Positions 6,362 to 14,762 are shown, counted from the first letter of the stretch. The stretch is 16,073 nucleotides of DNA from Merdicola sp048393175 (GCA_048393175.1 DBFJJM010000099.1:1-16073), one strand, 5' to 3'. The notes: generated by a model from the letters alone, not told the origin. Program-made: numbers and translations.

Positions 6362-7115
6362 ATGAAAAAAGTATTAATTTGTGGTATTAATCGGAAAAAT
6401 GGGACAACAAGTAGCAAATGCAATGGATAAACTAGAAGACTTATTGTTAATTGGTGGATTAGATAGAGAAAATACTGGTCTTTATACTTACCCCGTCTAT
6501 ACTTCTTCTGAAAAAATAGAAGAAAAGCCAGATATTATCATTGATTTTTCGATTCCATCTGCTACTTTACAAATGTTATCTTATGCAAACAAGGAGCATA
6601 TTCCAGTGGTGATTGCAACAACTGGATTTACCAAAGAACAATTGGATAGCATTTATCAAATCGCAAGAGAAATTCCTATTTTCCAATCTTCTAATATGTC
6701 TTATGAGATTAATTTATTTTCTAAATTAGTCTCAAAACTTGCAAAAGAATTAAATGATTCGGATATTGAAATTATTGAAACACATCATAATCGAAAAGTA
6801 GATAGTCCAAGTGGAACAGCCATCTTACTTGCAGATAGTATAAATTGTGCTTTAGGTGGAGAAATGACATATGAATATAACCGTCATCAAAAGCAGGAAA
6901 AAAGAAGCAAAAAAGAAATTGGAATTAGTTCGATTCGCGGTGGGAACATTGTAGGAGAACATACTGTACAGTTTTTGGGAGAAAATGAAACATTTGAAAT
7001 TACACACCGCTGCTATTCTAGAACAGTATTTGCACAAGGAGCGATTAAAGCGGCTCGCTTTTTACTAGATAAACCTGCTGGTTATTACACCATGAATGAT
7101 TTAATAAAACAATAA
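6362..7115 (+). CDS. dapB: 4-hydroxy-tetrahydrodipicolinate reductase with apparent +1 frameshift
   Basis: NAD(P)H-dependent reductase acting directly after DapA in lysine/diaminopimelate synthesis. The natural start is ATG 6362, after AAAGGAG, giving MKKVLICGIN. The family then expects GKMG, but the frame reads RKNG and ends at a TAA at 6428-6430. Dropping one base, most simply C6392, gives GINGKMGQQV and an intact frame to the TAA at 7113-7115, about 250 residues in all. In the shifted frame the rest is canonical: ATTGF, SSNMS, the catalytic ETHHNRKVDSPSGTA and SIRGGNIVGEH. The only other way to read the long frame from its own start is GTG 6381, which lacks a ribosome binding site and the first half of the dinucleotide-binding loop. 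Causes could be a sequencing or assembly slip, a recent mutation, or translational frameshifting; the pristine remainder argues against long-standing loss. Confidence 0.85.
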
Positions 7116-7124
7116 CAACGTATA

Positions 7125-7163
7125 AAAAGAAGTAAGGAAAAATGAAAATTCCTTACTTCTTTT
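7125..7163. terminator. Bidirectional terminator between dapB and the cyclophilin gene
   Basis: A perfect 15-bp stem (7125-7139 with 7149-7163) with a 9-base loop and A/T-rich ends lies between the dapB stop and the convergent cyclophilin stop, giving a U-rich tail in both directions. It should close both the dapB unit and the four-gene radA operon. Confidence 0.88.
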
Positions 7164-7170
7164 ACTTTTC

Positions 7171-7950
7171 TTATTCTACTGTTTGACTAAATACACTTGG
7201 GTCTAGTCCATATTTTTCCATTAGCCATTCTTGATAATCAAATGGTTTTTGTGTTTCTGGTTCTCCATAATTAATCCCATATGTTTCTACTCGAACACTT
7301 GTCATTTTAGGAGGATTAACTGGTGTACTTTGTTCGTCACTCTCTTCTGTAGTAGTTACCTCTACACTTTTTATTTTATCTAATACATCCCATCCTTCTA
7401 TCATTTTTCCAAATGCAGCATATTTTCCATTTAAAGCTGCATTTTCTTCTGTCATAATAAAGAACTGAGCACCAGCAGAATTATATCCTTCTTCATATAG
7501 ACCTAATTGACTATAATCAGACCTTGCCATAGAAATAACTCCCTTTTCATGCCTTATATCATTGTCTTGAAAACCATTAGCAACAAATTCTCCGAAAATA
7601 GAATAAGTATCTGAACTTGCTCCCTCTTTTACCTCTGCTAGAGTAGGGGCACCTGTTCCATCTGCCTTTTTATCTCCACCTTGAATCATAAAATCAGAAA
7701 TGATTCTGTGAAAAACCGTGCCATCGTAATATCCTCTATTGGCAAGTGCAATAAAATTAGAAACAGTATTTGGTGCTTTATCTGGATATAGTTCTACTAA
7801 AATGGTACCAAAACCTTCTACTTCAATAGTAGCAACTGGATTTTGCACCTTCTCAGTAGCCTTTCTTACATAACCATAAACAAGCATTCCGATTAAAACA
7901 ATGACTAAAATAATGGCAATTATCATTATTATTTTTTGTGATTTTTTCAT
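7171..7950 (-). CDS. Membrane-anchored cyclophilin-type peptidyl-prolyl isomerase
   Basis: Catalyses cis-trans isomerisation of prolyl bonds, here most likely outside the membrane. The 259 residues begin with a positively charged start and one hydrophobic helix (about 7-27, IIMIIAIILVIVLIGMLVYG) without a lipobox cysteine, so it is an uncleaved anchor. A cyclophilin domain follows (about 39-225): VELYPDKAPNTVSNFI, the active-site FHRIISDFMIQGGD (Arg82, Phe87, Gln90), GAQFFI (160-165) and LNGKYAAFGKMIEG. A short acidic insert lies at about 199-212, and a 30-residue tail rich in aromatic residues ends the protein. AGGAGG precedes the start. It is the last gene of the radA-disA operon, 23 bases after the prepilin-like gene, suggesting a role in folding that exported protein; this pairing is inference. 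Confidence 0.92.
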   Translation of the reverse strand: MKKSQKIIMIIAIILVIVLIGMLVYGYVRKATEKVQNPVATIEVEGFGTILVELYPDKAPNTVSNFIALANRGYYDGTVFHRIISDFMIQGGDKKADGTGAPTLAEVKEGASSDTYSIFGEFVANGFQDNDIRHEKGVISMARSDYSQLGLYEEGYNSAGAQFFIMTEENAALNGKYAAFGKMIEGWDVLDKIKSVEVTTTEESDEQSTPVNPPKMTSVRVETYGINYGEPETQKPFDYQEWLMEKYGLDPSVFSQTVE

Positions 7951-7973
7951 TTCTTCCTCCTAAATTTTATTTA

Positions 7974-9608
7974 TTAATAAAGAACAATGCGTAATCCATA
8001 TGAAGCATCAGGGGCAGATGGATTGTACGCATTTCTTCCACTTGGATTATTTCTTGTTTTAATTCCTCTTAAAACACGTTCATAAGAAAAATGAGCTTCC
8101 ATTGTCCATGTAGATATACCTGTTCCTAAATCAGAAATATGATTCACCATATTATCCATATTGGTACAATCTACTATATAAAATGGACCTCTTGATTCTG
8201 CTGCAGTAGAAACTGTATTAGGTATATGTTTCATCCATATCATAATTTGGTCCCATTGACATCCCCATATCATATAACTTTTTAAAAAGTCTATTGGTAA
8301 ACCTTTTGCTTTTAAATAAAGGCCATACCATCTATGTCCTTGTGTCGTATCTAGTATAGGAATATCTTTGTTATTTTCTGCTGTTAATGGTGTTTGACCA
8401 GATTTTACTTGTATAACATGATTTGTGTCATCATAACTGGTCTCATATCTTCCTACATAAAATCCAGTATTATTATTAATTTTTTCCACCATCTGATTAA
8501 AACTTTCTTGTATTCCTGTCTCTGTAATAATTTTATTGGAATCCTTATCTAAATTATAAGACGAATTATCAGAATAGAGAGTATCTTTTAAATAAGCCGG
8601 TTCTCTATTTCCTTCACTAGTATTAGCAATTGGTGTTACTTTTACTTTGTTAGGAGTGACTGTTGTATCTAATGAAAAGTTATATAATACTCCTCTATAA
8701 TTTTGTCTACCATTACTATCTATTCCCTCTGTTTTTACCGCCATAGGATACTTTTCTAATGCAATTTGACTTGCTAAATCAATTTCATTTTCAGCAGTAA
8801 CATTTGGTACTGGAACCCATACAAATTCATTTCCTTTTTTATCTTCTACTACTATTCCAGTATCCTCTTCTCCTTCTTTATAATCTAAATCATCTGGCTT
8901 GGGAATAGTTGGTACTTGTTTTATTTTTACATTTCCTGCACTATCTGTCACTTCTATTTCATAAAACCCATCTTGATTTGTAATAAAGACTGGTTCATAA
9001 AGAGTTCTCCAAAGTTCTTCTCCTTTATATCGGTAACGTATTGTACTTCTATTTACATTAGTAGGGTAATAGATTTTTGTAATCTCCATCTTCCAATTAG
9101 TTCCGTTTTTGGTTACAGCAACATCAAAATTAACTCCTGTTTTTAATTTATCCTTATCATAGTCTACTTGATAGTTGTCTTCTCCTAATTGTCCTAACGT
9201 ATAGTAACTTTTTCCTTTAATGCTAATTCCCTCTACACTAATGACCATTTTCGTTGTAAAATTAATTAAAACTTCTTTTTGCTTTACTCCTGCTAATCCT
9301 AAGTTTTCTAAATTGGCTTGATTAAAATACAAAAAATTATCAAAACTGGTAATTCCTATATTTTCAGAAGCTAAGATTGGTTGCATTGTAGCAACTTGGC
9401 TTGCACTCAAAGGACTTCCTACCCCTTGTGGTGCTTGGCTATAGCTATTTACTTTTTCTTTTATCATTTTTAATTCTGTTACAAAAGCCGTTCTTTTAGC
9501 ATCTTGTAATGTTTGTGTACCAGAATAAATAGCAGTTCCTGTTAATAACAGTAAAACAGTAATAATCACTACTAAAGCAATCATAGTTATTCCTTTTGTA
9601 TCTTTCAC
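7974..9608 (-). CDS. Prepilin-like N-terminus fused to Ig-like and SUMF1/C-type-lectin-like domains
   Basis: A 544-residue exported or surface protein of unknown function. The N-terminus MKDTKG-ITMIALVVIITVLLLL resembles a class III (type IV prepilin) signal: short basic leader, Gly at the cleavage point, then a hydrophobic helix. The usual Glu at +5 of the mature protein is missing (Ala), and the next stretch DAKRTAFVTELKMIKEKVNSY is pilin-like amphipathic helix. An Ig-like region follows (about 155-232, ending DGFYEIEVTDSAGNV). The C-terminal part (about 260-544) starts FVWVPVPN, includes TGFYVGRYE (381-389) and RGIKTRNN (514-521), and ends SYGLRIVLY, a pattern of the SUMF1/FGE-like C-type-lectin fold. 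The GTG start at 9608 is supported by AGGAGG six bases upstream. It lies 25 bases after disA. It may be a pseudopilin or an adhesive surface protein; no pilus machinery is seen nearby. Confidence 0.75.
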   Translation of the reverse strand: MKDTKGITMIALVVIITVLLLLTGTAIYSGTQTLQDAKRTAFVTELKMIKEKVNSYSQAPQGVGSPLSASQVATMQPILASENIGITSFDNFLYFNQANLENLGLAGVKQKEVLINFTTKMVISVEGISIKGKSYYTLGQLGEDNYQVDYDKDKLKTGVNFDVAVTKNGTNWKMEITKIYYPTNVNRSTIRYRYKGEELWRTLYEPVFITNQDGFYEIEVTDSAGNVKIKQVPTIPKPDDLDYKEGEEDTGIVVEDKKGNEFVWVPVPNVTAENEIDLASQIALEKYPMAVKTEGIDSNGRQNYRGVLYNFSLDTTVTPNKVKVTPIANTSEGNREPAYLKDTLYSDNSSYNLDKDSNKIITETGIQESFNQMVEKINNNTGFYVGRYETSYDDTNHVIQVKSGQTPLTAENNKDIPILDTTQGHRWYGLYLKAKGLPIDFLKSYMIWGCQWDQIMIWMKHIPNTVSTAAESRGPFYIVDCTNMDNMVNHISDLGTGISTWTMEAHFSYERVLRGIKTRNNPSGRNAYNPSAPDASYGLRIVLY

Positions 9609-9633
9609 TATTTTCCTCCTCTTTTGTAATAAA

Positions 9634-10710
9634 TTATAACATTACATTATCAAAAACAAATTGTTCTTGCATTCTTTTTAAGGATTGCTTTATATTTCTA
9701 GCACGTACTTCTCCAATTCCATCTACTTCATCTAAATCTGGAATATCTGCTACTAAAATATGTTGGAATGACTTAAAGGATTTCACTAAATTATCCACAA
9801 TATTATTGGGCATTCTTGGTATTTTATTTAATAGACGAAATCCCTTTGTATAGACTCCTACTTCGTCATAATTATCGAAGTTTTCATAACCTAATAATTT
9901 AGCAATCACTTGTGGAGAAACCAAGTCTTCACGGTCTAGATTCACAATTTCATCTAACACTTTTTCAGGTGTTCTTTTTTTACCTGGTGCAATATAATCT
10001 TTTATAATGAGCATTTCTTCTTTTTCTAAACCACCTACTAATTCTTCTAATTGCATACGAACCAGTCTTCCTTCTTCCCCTAATTCATATATTCCTCTTT
10101 GTACTTCATCTACAATTTTCATTACCATTTCCGCTCTTTGAATGGCAGTTATAACATTATCTAAGGTAACAATATCATTAAATTCATACTCATTTAAAAC
10201 ACTTATTTTATTGTCAAATACCTTTTTATACTTTTCTAATGTCTGCAAAGCCTGATTTGCTTTATTTAATACTTGTGGTGTTTCTTGCAAAGTATAACGG
10301 AAATTTTCTTTAAAAATGGTAATGATATTTCTTCTTTGTGAGATACTTACTACTAATGCTCCTGTTTGTTTTGCCGTACGCTCAGCCGTACGATGCCTTG
10401 TTCCGGTTTCTTTTGTTTGTATCGTAGAAGAAGGAATCAGCTGTGCATTCGCATACAAAATCTTTTTTAAATCAGTACTAAGTACAATTGCTCCATCCAT
10501 TTTGGCAAGTTCATATAAACGAGAAGAAGTATAATCTTCATTAATGGAAAACCCTCCATCTACAATATCTAATACTTCTTTGGAATCACCCATGACAAGT
10601 AGTGCTCCTGTTTTTGCTTTTAGTATATTTTCTAATCCTTCACGAATTGGTGTTCCTGGTGCAATTCTCTTTAGTATTTCAGTTAAAGCCTCCTGTTTAC
10701 TTGCTCTCAT
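9634..10710 (-). CDS. disA: DNA integrity scanning protein DisA, diadenylate cyclase
   Basis: Makes c-di-AMP from two ATP and scans DNA for branched structures, pausing synthesis on damage; octameric and DNA-bound in Bacillus. The 358 residues match the family (about 360). The N-terminal DAC domain shows DGA (72-74) and RHR (105-107) in GTRHRTAER, both needed for cyclase activity. A helical linker (about 140-290) leads to a C-terminal helix-hairpin-helix, IPDLDEVDGIGEVRARNI (about 324-341), that binds DNA. The start is preceded by GAGGGTG. It lies 30 bases after radA, a linkage well known in Bacillota, where RadA is reported to modulate DisA. Function is secure. Confidence 0.96.
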   Translation of the reverse strand: MRASKQEALTEILKRIAPGTPIREGLENILKAKTGALLVMGDSKEVLDIVDGGFSINEDYTSSRLYELAKMDGAIVLSTDLKKILYANAQLIPSSTIQTKETGTRHRTAERTAKQTGALVVSISQRRNIITIFKENFRYTLQETPQVLNKANQALQTLEKYKKVFDNKISVLNEYEFNDIVTLDNVITAIQRAEMVMKIVDEVQRGIYELGEEGRLVRMQLEELVGGLEKEEMLIIKDYIAPGKKRTPEKVLDEIVNLDREDLVSPQVIAKLLGYENFDNYDEVGVYTKGFRLLNKIPRMPNNIVDNLVKSFKSFQHILVADIPDLDEVDGIGEVRARNIKQSLKRMQEQFVFDNVML

Positions 10711-10740
10711 GTTATTTACACCCTCTTCCTATCAGTAGCA

Positions 10741-12099
10741 TTACTTTATTTTTAAATAATGTAATACATCTAAGACATTTTTCACCCCTATTATATCTAA
10801 TTTATATTTTTCTTTCAATAGTCTTTTGTTATTTTCTGGAATGATACAGGTTTTAAATCCTAATTTTTCTGCTTCTTTTACTCTTTTTTCAATCAAATTA
10901 ACCGCCCTTACTTCTCCTGTTAAGCCAACTTCTCCAATTACCACCACTTCTTTAGGAATACTTACATTTTTATAGCTAGAAGCAACCGCTACCATAATTC
11001 CCAAATCTAGTGCTGGTTCATTTATTTTAATTCCTCCTACTACATTTAAATAGACATCCTGATTTCCTAATAAAAGACCTGCTTTTTTTTCTAAAACAGC
11101 AATTAGTAACGTTAATCTGTTATAGTCAAATCCATTTGCTGTCCTTCTTGGAAGACCAAATACGCTTTGAGCTACTAATGCTTGCAATTCTATTAATAAC
11201 GTTCTGGTTCCTTCCATACTACCCACAATAGTAGAACCAGAAGATTGTTCTTCTCTATCGGATAATAGTACAGAAGAAGGATTGGTAATTTCCATTAAAC
11301 CTTCATTTTGCATTTCAAACATCCCAATTTCATTTGTAGAGCCAAATCGGTTTTTCACTCCTCTTAAAATACGATAAGAAAAATATCTTTCTCCTTCTAT
11401 ATAAAGTACGGTATCTACCATATGTTCTAGGACTCTTGGTCCGGCAATATTTCCTTCTTTGGTAACATGTCCAATAATAATGGTGGTAATTTCTTTTTGT
11501 TTACAATTTTTCATAATTCTTGCTGTGATTTCTCTTACTTGACTAACACTTCCTGGTGCAGACGCAATTTCATCAGAATACATTGTTTGAATCGAATCAA
11601 TAATTAATAGACCAGGTTGAACTTGGTCTACTGCTTGCTCAATTAAATCCATATCGGTTTCTCCTAAAAATAGGATTTCATCTCTTTTAATAGTAAGGCG
11701 GTCTGCCCTAATTTTTATCTGTTCTGCTGACTCTTCTCCTGAAACATAAAGAATTTTTTCTTTTGTCTGAATGGTATTACAAATTTGTAGAATAAGAGTA
11801 GACTTTCCAATACCCGGTTCTCCCCCTAGCAGAGTAAGAGAACCTTTTACAAATCCTCCTCCTAGTACACGGTCTAATTCTGAAAAACCCGTCAAAATTC
11901 TGGTATTTTCTTGCCCTTTTACTTCATTTAATGGCTTTGGTATGACACTTTTTCTTTCTTTTACTCCCTCTTTATTCGTAGCAGTAATCTTTTCTTCAAA
12001 AAAAGTATTCCACCCACCACAAGAAGGACATTTTCCTAACCATTTAGCAGACTCATATCCACATTCATTACACACAAATACTGTTTTTGTTTTCGCCAT
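10741..12099 (-). CDS. radA: DNA repair protein RadA (Sms)
   Basis: Hexameric RecA-like ATPase that drives branch migration and D-loop extension in recombination. The 452-residue protein has the standard order: zinc finger CNEC...CPSC (Cys10, 13, 24, 27), Walker A GGEPGIGKST (92-101), Walker B LLIIDSIQT (about 164-172), the RadA-specific KNRFG (249-253), and a Lon-protease-like C-terminal domain ending near GFKTCIIPEN. The frame extends upstream to a TTG at 12168, but that TTG is part of the -35 hexamer of the promoter, so the ATG at 12099, preceded by AGAGGAAA and giving the usual MAKTK start, is correct. First gene of the radA-disA-prepilin-cyclophilin operon. Confidence 0.96.
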   Translation of the reverse strand: MAKTKTVFVCNECGYESAKWLGKCPSCGGWNTFFEEKITATNKEGVKERKSVIPKPLNEVKGQENTRILTGFSELDRVLGGGFVKGSLTLLGGEPGIGKSTLILQICNTIQTKEKILYVSGEESAEQIKIRADRLTIKRDEILFLGETDMDLIEQAVDQVQPGLLIIDSIQTMYSDEIASAPGSVSQVREITARIMKNCKQKEITTIIIGHVTKEGNIAGPRVLEHMVDTVLYIEGERYFSYRILRGVKNRFGSTNEIGMFEMQNEGLMEITNPSSVLLSDREEQSSGSTIVGSMEGTRTLLIELQALVAQSVFGLPRRTANGFDYNRLTLLIAVLEKKAGLLLGNQDVYLNVVGGIKINEPALDLGIMVAVASSYKNVSIPKEVVVIGEVGLTGEVRAVNLIEKRVKEAEKLGFKTCIIPENNKRLLKEKYKLDIIGVKNVLDVLHYLKIK

Positions 12100-12139
12100 A
12101 TCTTTCCTCTTTTTCTCTACTTTCTTTTTATTCGCCTCT

Positions 12140-12168
12140 ACTATATCAAACGTCTGTTTTTTTGTCAA
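12140..12168 (-). promoter_or_regulatory. Promoter of the radA-disA operon
   Basis: On the minus strand a perfect TTGACA (12163-12168) is followed after exactly 17 bases by TATAGT (12140-12145), one mismatch from consensus. Transcription should begin near 12133, about 34 bases before the radA start. I see no CtsR- or LexA-type operator next to it. Confidence 0.88.
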
Positions 12169-12245
12169 TTTGAATTTTTCACACTTTACCTTTTATCAAT
12201 TTACATTCTATTAAAACATCCTTTAGAGCTGCATGACTTTGATGT

Positions 12246-12274
12246 TTGTTTTTATTACTAAAATATGTTATAAT
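12246..12274 (+). promoter_or_regulatory. Promoter of the isolated 119-residue gene
   Basis: A perfect TATAAT (12269-12274) with TGT directly before it forms an extended -10. A weak -35, TTGTTT (12246-12251), lies 17 bases upstream. The leader to the start codon is about 65 bases. Confidence 0.65.
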
Positions 12275-12313
12275 GAAATTGCATATCTCTAATAGAGTTT
12301 GCAGAAAATAAAA

Positions 12314-12331
12314 TGAGGATGATAATCCTCA
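12314..12331 (+). promoter_or_regulatory. Leader hairpin just before a ribosome binding site
   Basis: TGAGGAT (12314-12320) and ATCCTCA (12325-12331) form a perfect 7-bp stem around GATA. The ribosome binding site AAAGGGAG starts directly after it, so the hairpin could control access of ribosomes or protect the transcript. There is no T run, so it is not a terminator. Confidence 0.4.
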
Positions 12332-12346
12332 AAAGGGAGTTTTGCT

Positions 12347-12706
12347 ATGATATACTCTTTTAAAATGAGTGACACGGAACTTGAAAGCCTAAAGCCGCAA
12401 GAATTAATTGAAGTACACAAAAATTTACAACGGCAATGTGATACCTTTTTCAAAGAACTCTCACAACTGCAAGCATCCCTTAAAGAAGCCATTCGGCTTC
12501 TAAAATCGCCTTCCCAGCAATCACTTCAAGCTTATGCCACTTCTCTTCCTCAATTTGATTTTGACTTTTTCATGAAAGAGCGTAAGAACCTTACCAACAT
12601 ATTGGAGGAGACCGCCAAAGGTACTTTAGATGTATCTTTTGCAATTCTGGTGATAGAAAAAAAGCTGAAATACTGGGAAGACAAAAGCGAAGATTCCTCT
12701 TTTTAA
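12347..12706 (+). CDS. Hypothetical coiled-coil protein, 119 residues
   Basis: I do not recognise the family. The protein is soluble, without signal peptide or cysteine cluster (one Cys), and mostly helical: residues about 9-55 (ELESLKPQELIEVHKNLQRQ and onward to LLK) look like a coiled coil, followed by a Ser/Gln-rich linker, an aromatic patch FDFDFF and a second helical part ending in a charged tail. The ATG at 12347 is preceded by GGGAG at good spacing; ATG 12365 is an alternative start six codons on. The gene stands alone on the plus strand between two minus-strand operons, with its own promoter, leader hairpin and strong terminator. Codons such as CCG, CGG, ACG and TCG occur more than in its neighbours, which may mark a recent acquisition. 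The heptad-like N-terminus faintly recalls the coiled coil of transposase accessory proteins, too weakly to name it. Confidence 0.7.
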   Translation: MIYSFKMSDTELESLKPQELIEVHKNLQRQCDTFFKELSQLQASLKEAIRLLKSPSQQSLQAYATSLPQFDFDFFMKERKNLTNILEETAKGTLDVSFAILVIEKKLKYWEDKSEDSSF

Positions 12707-12720
12707 CGTTCTTCGCACAA

Positions 12721-12756
12721 ACAGGGAGCATGTACGCTTAGCTACATGCTCCCTGT
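12721..12756. terminator. Strong GC-rich terminator after the 119-residue gene
   Basis: A perfect 14-bp stem, 12721-12734 (starting ACAGGGAGC) with 12743-12756, encloses an 8-base loop and is followed by CTTATTTATTTT. It is the most GC-rich hairpin in the window and sits 6 bases before the convergent stop of the GH15 gene. Its minus-strand flank is poor in T, so it mainly serves the plus strand. Confidence 0.8.
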
Positions 12757-12761
12757 CTTAT

Positions 12762-14747
12762 TTATTTTGAGTTTCTCTTTTTAAATCCTAAAGCTAGAAT
12801 AAACATAGCATGTGACCAAGCAAGACCAATTACCCAGTTCGATTCCATTTTTTCATTATCCACTTGCTCCGCTAAAAAACCATGCTGTGTTGCTGTATTA
12901 ACTACAAACTTTAAGCATTCTTCTGCTTTTTTATGTTTTCCCTCTATTTTATAATATAAATACATCCATAGTGTAGCAATTGGCCATGGGTTTCTTCCTC
13001 CCATGTAAGAATCTCCTTCAAATCTTAAGTAGCCTCCTGTATATGTTCTTAAAGTTAAGTTAATTTGTTCTACTGTATTTTGTACTTTCTTCTCATTTGG
13101 TTCAAATAAGAAAAATGGTATAATGGCTCCCATCATGCTAATATCCATCTTGTCATCTACTGTGTTTCGATGTAAAATCTTCTTTTTATCATCATACATA
13201 TGCTCTAAAACATATTGTTTTAGATATGTCATATAGGCTTCTAACTTTGTCGTATTTTCCATGATTTTATCTAATCGTAAACGATTATCCGTAAAAAGTT
13301 CTTTTACTTCTTCATAAATACGAATCATGGCACGAAATGCAGCATAAATAGCAGCCAAAGAATATAGATGTACGCCTTCATGCATTTCCCATAAATCATA
13401 ACTAACATGTCTATAAATTTGCTTTCTTCCTAAATAACTATATTTATCTTCTAATTCTTTTTTAACTAAATCCTCTTCTTCTTTTCGGTCTAACAAATGG
13501 TCTACATATTTTTGTAAAAATCCCACTGCATTTTCACACATTTTCAAACAGTCTTTTAATAATCTCATGTCTCGTTTCTTTTGATTTAGTTCTTTTATTT
13601 TAAAATGTTGATAAAGACCAAAGACTACACTTGCTGTCTCATCAATTTGATACCCCCAACAAGGAGCAAGTCTTCCATCTGTATAAAATCTTTGTTCCCA
13701 CATTCCATTTTTACTTTGTGTATTTTTCAAAAACGTTCTATAAAAATGGTCTGCATCTTCATACATTCCTACCATATCTAGTGCTTGTGATACAGTAACA
13801 GAGTCTCTTGGCCAACAATAACTATATCTACCACATTTATCTTTTTTCTCATCTACTTCTAAAGCGGCTACTACTCCTCCTGTTTTTTCGTTGGTAAGAA
13901 GAGGAAACAGTAAAATACTTCTTTTATAGATTTGTTCTATTTTTCTGGTATAGCTGTCTTCTCCTTTTGGTAATTCTAAAACATGATGTGTTACTACATA
14001 TTTTTTCCAATATTTTTTTACTTCTGCTAATTCTTTCGAAATATTGCATGCCTTTATTTTATCAATTTGATTGACTATGTCATAGATTCTTTCTTTTTCT
14101 TCATTGTGATTTATCATAATATATAAAGAAAGGTCTTTTTTCTCTCCTGGTTTTAATAAACCAATATCATAACAAATACTAGAATCAGAAGCCATTCCGA
14201 TATAATCTTTATCTGAAATTTTTCCGCTTCCAATCGTTTTTTTCGTATCATTTAATTGATAACTTTCTAATTCTTGATTTGAAAAAACACAAAAAGTATA
14301 ATCATGACTATATTGCAACATAGAATTATCACAAATCCTTGCTCCTACCATATTATTAATATTAGACAATAATTTCGAATGAATTAAAAAATGAACTTCT
14401 AAATCAATCTTTCCCTCATTACAAAAAGTATATTTTTTCATTAAAACATCTTTTTTAATGGGAATAAAATCAATCTGGTCTATTTTTAAATTAAAATAGG
14501 TATTTTTAATTTCTGTATTTAAAATATTGGTATCTTCTGTATAATATTGATGGTACACATTATTCACATCATCGTGCAAATAAATCATATTCGAGTCATT
14601 TACTTTGACTCCTGTTTCAAAATATTCAATAAACTCTTTGTAATCTACTGTGGGATAGTAAAGCCTTAATAATTCTCCCTTCTTTGAATAGCTTGCTGTT
14701 AACCTTCTATTTCCAATAATCGCATCATTATAATACTTTGTTTTCAT
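12762..14747 (-). CDS. Glycoside hydrolase family 15 (glucoamylase-like) protein
   Basis: Predicted inverting alpha-glucosidase acting from non-reducing ends of starch, glycogen or maltooligosaccharides. The 661 residues match prokaryotic GH15 enzymes: an N-terminal beta-sandwich (about 1-250), then the (alpha/alpha)6 barrel with CWPRDS (311-316), GYQIDETA (365-372), DLWEMHEG (451-458) and GFLAEQVD (623-630). By comparison with clostridial glucoamylase, Glu454 is the likely general acid and Glu627 the base. There is no signal peptide, so the enzyme is cytoplasmic and more likely to degrade stored glycogen or imported oligosaccharides than extracellular starch; trehalase or other GH15 activities are possible. 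The start is preceded by AAAGGGG. It follows the beta-CASP gene by 15 bases, in one transcription unit. Confidence 0.9.
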   Translation of the reverse strand: MKTKYYNDAIIGNRRLTASYSKKGELLRLYYPTVDYKEFIEYFETGVKVNDSNMIYLHDDVNNVYHQYYTEDTNILNTEIKNTYFNLKIDQIDFIPIKKDVLMKKYTFCNEGKIDLEVHFLIHSKLLSNINNMVGARICDNSMLQYSHDYTFCVFSNQELESYQLNDTKKTIGSGKISDKDYIGMASDSSICYDIGLLKPGEKKDLSLYIMINHNEEKERIYDIVNQIDKIKACNISKELAEVKKYWKKYVVTHHVLELPKGEDSYTRKIEQIYKRSILLFPLLTNEKTGGVVAALEVDEKKDKCGRYSYCWPRDSVTVSQALDMVGMYEDADHFYRTFLKNTQSKNGMWEQRFYTDGRLAPCWGYQIDETASVVFGLYQHFKIKELNQKKRDMRLLKDCLKMCENAVGFLQKYVDHLLDRKEEEDLVKKELEDKYSYLGRKQIYRHVSYDLWEMHEGVHLYSLAAIYAAFRAMIRIYEEVKELFTDNRLRLDKIMENTTKLEAYMTYLKQYVLEHMYDDKKKILHRNTVDDKMDISMMGAIIPFFLFEPNEKKVQNTVEQINLTLRTYTGGYLRFEGDSYMGGRNPWPIATLWMYLYYKIEGKHKKAEECLKFVVNTATQHGFLAEQVDNEKMESNWVIGLAWSHAMFILALGFKKRNSK

Positions 14748-14762
14748 TCGTTTTCCCCTTTT

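Noticed and set aside
7974..8100. C-terminal C-type-lectin-like end of the prepilin-like protein as a target of a diversity-generating retroelement
   Set aside because: No reverse transcriptase, accessory gene or template repeat of this end is present in the window, and the codons here are not the adenine-hotspot pattern of variable regions.
12100..12168. Upstream TTG start adding 23 residues to RadA
   Set aside because: The TTG is the first part of the TTGACA -35 box of the radA promoter, and the -10 also lies inside this extension, so it is not transcribed as message.
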